A stretch of DNA of 9,387 nucleotides, from the NCBI GenBank assembly GCA_002377245.1, contig DFPL01000321.1, positions 13,938-23,324 on the forward strand. Direction: 5' to 3'. Below the pieces are notes generated by a model. It did not search any database. It was not told where the DNA came from and worked only from the letters and a program-made list of their open reading frames with translations. Each line of letters starts with the position of its first letter. The stretch's first letter is position 1. Positions 6,252 to 9,387 of this stretch are shown here, piece after piece. A program made the position numbers and the translations under genes. This DNA comes from Enterobacteriaceae bacterium UBA3516. Its GTDB lineage: Bacteria > Pseudomonadota > Gammaproteobacteria > Enterobacterales > Enterobacteriaceae.

Positions 6252-6782
6252 ATGAGCTTACTCAACGTCCCGGCGGGTAAAGATCTGCCAGAAGATATCT
6301 ATGTAGTCATTGAAATCCCGGCTAACGCTGACCCGATTAAATACGAAGTCGATAAAGACAGCGGCGCGCTGTTCGTTGACCGCTTCATGTCTACTGCGAT
6401 GTTCTATCCGTGCAACTACGGCTACATCAACCACACCCTGTCTCTGGACGGTGACCCGGTTGACGTGCTGGTCCCAACGCCATACCCGCTGGAGCCAGGT
6501 TCAGTCATTCGCTGCCGTCCGGTTGGCGTGCTGAAAATGACCGACGAGTCTGGTGAAGATGCCAAACTGGTTGCGGTTCCGCACACCAAACTGAGCAAAG
6601 AGTACGATCACATTAAAGATGTGAACGACCTGCCAGAGCTGCTGAAAGCCCAGATCACACACTTCTTCGAGCACTACAAAGACCTCGAAAAAGGCAAATG
6701 GGTGAAAGTGGACGGTTGGGACAACGCTGAAGCCGCTAAAGCGGAAATCGTTGCCTCCTTCGAGCGCGCAGCGAAGAAGTAA
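6252..6782 (+). CDS. ppa: Inorganic pyrophosphatase (family I, soluble)
   Basis: Cytoplasmic Mg-dependent enzyme that hydrolyses pyrophosphate to two phosphates, pulling DNA, RNA, protein and cofactor synthesis forward. It has 176 residues, the full family length for a hexameric bacterial enzyme. All expected active-site residues are visible, counting Met as 1: E21, K30, R44, Y52, Y56, the signature DGDPVD with D66, D68 and D71, then D98, D103, K105, Y142 and K143. The ATG at 6252 is supported by AAAGGAAA about five bases upstream and by the start MSLLNVPAGK. An in-frame start at 5976 would lie upstream of the promoter and is not used. The gene is divergent from ytfQ, as in E. coli, and is closed by a strong terminator. 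It is probably monocistronic. Confidence 0.99.
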   Translation: MSLLNVPAGKDLPEDIYVVIEIPANADPIKYEVDKDSGALFVDRFMSTAMFYPCNYGYINHTLSLDGDPVDVLVPTPYPLEPGSVIRCRPVGVLKMTDESGEDAKLVAVPHTKLSKEYDHIKDVNDLPELLKAQITHFFEHYKDLEKGKWVKVDGWDNAEAAKAEIVASFERAAKK

Positions 6783-6800
6783 CCTGCTTTACCTGAAAAC

Positions 6801-6834
6801 CCTGCACTGCTGACCCCAGCGTGCAGGTTTTTTT
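6801..6834 (+). terminator. Rho-independent terminator of ppa
   Basis: CCTGCAC (6801-6807) pairs with GTGCAGG (6821-6827), extended by GCTG / CAGC (6809-6812, 6817-6820) past a single bulged base, with an ACCC loop. Seven T residues (6828-6834) follow directly. It begins 18 bases after the ppa stop codon. Confidence 0.95.
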
Positions 6835-6851
6835 ATGTCTGCTGACTTACA

Positions 6852-6880
6852 TTGCAAACATTACTGACAATCATTATCAT
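6852..6880 (+). promoter_or_regulatory. Promoter of the YncE-like gene
   Basis: TTGCAA (6852-6857, 4/6 to -35), an exact 17-base spacer, and TATCAT (6875-6880, 5/6 to -10). The predicted start is near 6887, about 26 bases before the ATG. The Fur box covers the spacer and most of the -10, a classic repression arrangement. Confidence 0.75.
6860..6878. promoter_or_regulatory. Fur box
   Basis: ATTACTGACAATCATTATC matches the 19-bp Fur consensus GATAATGATAATCATTATC at 15 positions. In the 7-1-7 form, TGACAAT-C-ATTATCA (6865-6879) has only one mismatch. It sits on the promoter of the YncE-like gene, so iron-bound Fur should repress it. E. coli yncE is known to be Fur-regulated, which agrees. Confidence 0.88.
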
Positions 6881-6912
6881 TTGCGTTCCATAAATAACAT
6901 TAAGAAACGCCA

Positions 6913-7977
6913 ATGAAATTTTCTCGTTCTCCCTCTACGAAAATACTCTCTGCGCTTACGCTCACTCTGCTGATGACGGCGCTTTCCACCCATGCGGCGC
7001 CCCGTCCACAAAGCGATTTTATGACCGCGACAACCGGACCCGGTATCTACGAGCTGGCTTATGATGCCACTCAGAACAGCCTGTTCGCCGCCTCTGCCCC
7101 CTCTTTTGAGAAAGACAAAACGAACGGCCTGGTTTATCGACTGGATCCCCAGACCTTAAAAACAACCGGTACGTTGACGACCAGCCGCCGCGCTTTCGCC
7201 ACTGCGCTGGATGAAGAAAACCATACCTTGTATCTCGGCAACACGCTGGAAGGCTCCGTAACTTTGCTGGACACCCGCAGCGGCAAAGAGATCAAAACCC
7301 TGCAATTGAGTCAGGCCTCGAATCCAAAAGAGATCGTTCACACCCGTGAGATGGCGCTCGATAAAGTCCATCAGCGCCTGTACGTTTCCGGCGTCGCAAA
7401 AGAAGGCGTGGTCTGGGTTATCGACACCCGGACAAATACGTTGCTGACCACCGTCGAAAATATGGGCAAATGGCCGACCGGCCTCGCCGTTAATAGCGAA
7501 AAAGGTCTGGTGTATGTGATTAATGGCAGCGGTGAGCTGGTCACCCTCAACGGCAAAGATAATGCGATCGTCAGCCGCCATGTGATTGAAGGCGATAAGA
7601 ACCATTTCTTCCTGAATATCGCCCTGGACAGCAAAAACAATCGTGCCTTTATTACTGACCCGGACCTGCCAAATATTCTGGTGGTGGACACCAACACCGG
7701 GAAAATTATCCATAGTATTAATAATGTTAATTCGCTGGCGGTACTCTATAACGCTAAACGCGATGAAATCTATATTACCCATCGCAACGCGAAGCTGGTC
7801 AGTATTGTCGATGGCACCTCTTATCGTCTGAAAAGCTATATTGCCACCACCCTGCTTCCTAACAGCCTCGCACTGGCCGCTAACGGCAGTGAGCTGTTCG
7901 TCAGCCTTAAACAGGGTGAAAAAGAGATGAGTAAGTTGCCGGACGAGGTCATGAAAATCGATCTGGAAAAAATCTAA
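6913..7977 (+). CDS. YncE-like periplasmic beta-propeller protein, iron-regulated
   Basis: Exported protein of 354 residues, close to the 353 of E. coli YncE. A Sec signal peptide covers residues 1-28 (cleavage around THA/AP). The rest is a series of beta-propeller blades with repeating YVTN-type cores: RLYVSGVAKEGVVWVIDTRTN (155-175), LVYVINGSGELVTLNG (199-214), RAFITDPDLPNILVVDTNTG (244-263), EIYITHRNAKLVSIVDG (285-301) and ELFVSLKQ (327-334). A seven-bladed fold is expected from the family. E. coli YncE has been reported to bind single-stranded DNA, but its role is unresolved; co-regulation with iron uptake suggests a part in iron starvation. Here it stands alone, with no TonB-dependent receptor beside it in the window (E. 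coli yncE neighbours yncD). The sequence is clearly diverged from E. coli YncE, so this may be a paralogue; I leave the symbol empty. Confidence 0.88.
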   Translation: MKFSRSPSTKILSALTLTLLMTALSTHAAPRPQSDFMTATTGPGIYELAYDATQNSLFAASAPSFEKDKTNGLVYRLDPQTLKTTGTLTTSRRAFATALDEENHTLYLGNTLEGSVTLLDTRSGKEIKTLQLSQASNPKEIVHTREMALDKVHQRLYVSGVAKEGVVWVIDTRTNTLLTTVENMGKWPTGLAVNSEKGLVYVINGSGELVTLNGKDNAIVSRHVIEGDKNHFFLNIALDSKNNRAFITDPDLPNILVVDTNTGKIIHSINNVNSLAVLYNAKRDEIYITHRNAKLVSIVDGTSYRLKSYIATTLLPNSLALAANGSELFVSLKQGEKEMSKLPDEVMKIDLEKI

Positions 7978-7994
7978 AACTGACTAAAGCCTGC

Positions 7995-8021
7995 GCTCCG
8001 TCGCCCTGACAGGCGCGGAGC
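7995..8021. terminator. Stable hairpin after the YncE-like gene (possible terminator without a clear U-tract)
   Basis: GCTCCG (7995-8000) pairs with CGGAGC (8016-8021), extended by CGCC / GGCG past one bulged T, with a CTGACA loop. It begins 18 bases after the stop codon. No proper T-run follows on either strand, so it may be a transcript-end stabiliser, a Rho-assisted 3' end or a weak terminator. Confidence 0.45.
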
Positions 8022-8083
8022 CTTGACCCGCTTGTTCACGCGCGCCTGGCGGCTTTCTCACCCTTTTCTGACCGTTTATTACG

Positions 8084-8101
8084 CTGTCATAAAACTGCCA
8101 T
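8084..8101 (+). promoter_or_regulatory. Pho box (PhoB-binding site) upstream of the right MCP gene
   Basis: CTGTCATAAAACTGCCAT matches 17 of 18 positions of the E. coli Pho box consensus, with two 7-bp direct repeats separated by AAAA. It points toward the MCP gene, 135 bases before its ATG. The best -10 candidate, TATTAA (8121-8126), is 19 bases beyond the box, longer than the usual 10 or so, so the promoter it serves is less certain than the site itself. The rest of 7978-8236 holds the hairpin and the sigma-28 promoter; no gene was recognised in it. Confidence 0.75.
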
Positions 8102-8169
8102 AAAAATCTTTTCCCATGCTTATTAAAGGCATAAGGTACATCCTCGCAGTAACCCCATTTTTCCCCCCA

Positions 8170-8196
8170 TAAAGTCCCCTGCCCGTTGGTCGATAC
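8170..8196 (+). promoter_or_regulatory. Sigma-28 (FliA) promoter of the right MCP gene
   Basis: TAAAGTCC (8170-8177, 6/8), an exact 11-base spacer, and GTCGATAC (8189-8196, 6/8 to GCCGATAA). The predicted start is near 8203, about 34 bases before the ATG. It is weaker than the left MCP's promoter but has the diagnostic TAAAGT and CGATA cores at the correct spacing. Confidence 0.8.
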
Positions 8197-8236
8197 CCCT
8201 GTCTGCTCAATGTCTCTTATGCCCAACGGAAGCTGT

Positions 8237-9387
8237 ATGAAACTCAATCATTTTACCATCGGACAACGCCTTGGCCTGATGGCTACCCTGCTACTGCTGG
8301 CGACGCTGTTTATCGGTATGCGTGGCCTGGCGATTAACAGCGCCAGTTTCGACCAGAACCAAAAAATGATGAATACCGAAAAGGTCCTGGCCGACAGTAT
8401 CGATACCGCCCGCAACGCGCAGGTGCAGTTCAAAATTCAGGTGCAGGAGTGGAAAAACACCTTACTGCGCGGCACACAAAGCCAGGAAGCCTTTGATAAA
8501 TACAAAAACGCGTTTGTTTCACAAAGCCAGACCACCCAGCAGTTACTGCAAAAACTGAGTGGTCTACTGCCGCAGTTGGGCATGGATAATGAGCAGGTTG
8601 AGAAGACCCGTAAGCTGCATGCCGAGCTTGAGCAGCATTACCTGAGTGCCTTACAGCAGTTTGTACTGAGCGACGCTACCAGCGCCTCACGGGTAGACAA
8701 ACTGGTCACCGGCATCGATCGAGAGCCCACCAGGATGATCGACGAGGTGGTGGCGCGCACCCTGGAACACGCCAACAAAATTCACACCGAGACGGACGCC
8801 CGCAATCAGGCGCAGTTTGAGCAAACGCGCCTGATGCTGACTATCGCCATGGTACTGACCATGCTGGTCGGTGCGCTTATTACCTGGTGGCTGGTGCGCA
8901 GTATTACTCATCCGTTGGCGCAGGCCGTGGCCGTTGCCCGTACGGTAGCCTCGGGGGATTTGAAAACCACCTTTACGTTTTCAGGTCGCGATGAGACGGC
9001 AGAACTGATGCAGGCACTACAGGAGATGAACGGCAACCTGACCCGCATTGTTCATGGCGTGCGTCACAGCACCGAATCTATCGCATCGGCCTCGGTGCAG
9101 ATTGCCACCGGTAGCCGCGAACTCTCTTCCCGTAATGAAGCGCAGGCCAGCGCGCTGGAGCAAACCGCAGCCTCAATGGAAGAGCTGACCTCTGTAGTGA
9201 AGAGCAATGCCGAAAACTCACGCTTTGCCAGCACCATCGCCCGTGATGCCTTTGCTATCGCCGGTCAAGGTGGAGAAGCCGTGGAGCGCGTGGTGCAGAC
9301 TATGAGCGATATTCACCAGCTCTCCAGCGAAATTAACAGCATCATCGGGGTGATTGACAGCATCGCCTTCCAGACCAATATTCTGGC
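8237..9387 (+). CDS. Methyl-accepting chemotaxis protein with a helical sensor domain (5' part, cut by right window edge)
   Basis: Second chemoreceptor, unlike the left one in its sensor. 383 codons are present. A short cytoplasmic start and TM1 (about 10-33) precede a helical periplasmic domain of about 165 residues bearing QVQFKIQVQEWKNTLLRG (62-79), a motif I recognise from many proteobacterial MCPs. TM2 lies near 199-220. A HAMP domain starts at RSITHPLAQ and includes ASGDL (238-242). The first methylation region includes ASALEQTAASMEELT (304-318), and the signalling tip breaks off at IDSIAFQTNIL. The C-terminal half is missing. GGAAG lies four bases before the ATG. Upstream are both a sigma-28 promoter and a Pho box, an unusual pairing that hints at phosphate-linked sensing. 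The ligand cannot be read from sequence. Confidence 0.95.
   Translation, partial: MKLNHFTIGQRLGLMATLLLLATLFIGMRGLAINSASFDQNQKMMNTEKVLADSIDTARNAQVQFKIQVQEWKNTLLRGTQSQEAFDKYKNAFVSQSQTTQQLLQKLSGLLPQLGMDNEQVEKTRKLHAELEQHYLSALQQFVLSDATSASRVDKLVTGIDREPTRMIDEVVARTLEHANKIHTETDARNQAQFEQTRLMLTIAMVLTMLVGALITWWLVRSITHPLAQAVAVARTVASGDLKTTFTFSGRDETAELMQALQEMNGNLTRIVHGVRHSTESIASASVQIATGSRELSSRNEAQASALEQTAASMEELTSVVKSNAENSRFASTIARDAFAIAGQGGEAVERVVQTMSDIHQLSSEINSIIGVIDSIAFQTNIL

Noticed and set aside
7156..8247. Minus-strand open frames opposite the YncE-like gene and in the gap after it (7156-7782, 7984-8247).
   Set aside because: The first is a shadow of a conserved coding gene. The second covers the Pho box, the sigma-28 promoter and a hairpin, and its sequence resembles no known family.
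1..9387. The two inverted MCP genes as an invertible segment driven by recombination.
   Set aside because: Exact identity between them is limited to short runs near the tip, too little to expect frequent homologous recombination.
1..9387. Insertion sequences, phage genes, CRISPR arrays, tRNA or rRNA genes, toxin-antitoxin or defence genes.
   Set aside because: None was recognised on either strand; the content is core-genome-like, and the novelty is regulatory only.

Overview
The window looks like chromosomal DNA of a motile member of the Enterobacteriaceae, plausibly Enterobacter or a close relative. The Ppa, YtfQ, YtfR, YtfT and YjfF proteins are near-identical to what I remember of the E. 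coli versions. Both chemoreceptor genes carry flagellar sigma-28 promoters. The genus is an inference.

Layout, left to right. (1) 1-1133, minus strand: the 5' part of a methyl-accepting chemotaxis protein (MCP) gene, cut by the window edge, with a near-consensus sigma-28 promoter at 1191-1217. (2) 1242-5850, minus strand: a complete galactofuranose-type ABC importer operon transcribed ytfQ-ytfR-ytfT-yjfF (binding protein, double ATPase, two permeases). A 97-bp G/C-rich imperfect palindrome lies between ytfQ and ytfR. (3) 5851-6251: the divergent control region between ytfQ and ppa, with a perfect GalR/GalS-type operator, a candidate ytfQ promoter, a minus-strand intrinsic terminator and the ppa promoter. 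(4) 6252-6782, plus strand: ppa, inorganic pyrophosphatase, followed by a strong terminator. (5) 6913-7977, plus strand: an exported YncE-like beta-propeller protein whose promoter is overlapped by a Fur box. (6) 7978-8236: a non-coding stretch holding a stable hairpin, a 17/18 match to the PhoB (Pho) box and a sigma-28 promoter. (7) 8237-9387, plus strand: the 5' part of a second, different MCP gene, cut by the right edge.

How it fits together: the importer would bring in galactofuranose under galactose-family control. ppa is housekeeping. The YncE-like gene would be induced by iron starvation. The two receptors belong to the flagellar/chemotaxis regulon, and the right one may also respond to phosphate starvation. 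No mobile element, CRISPR array, tRNA or rRNA was seen, and no wholly new protein system is apparent. The most interesting signals are regulatory: the Pho box in front of the right receptor, an 18-pair inverted repeat that could silence translation of the left receptor from read-through mRNA but not from its own sigma-28 mRNA, and the large palindrome between ytfQ and ytfR. Both window ends fall at the same conserved MCP motif, which may mean that this is a contig broken at repeated sequence.
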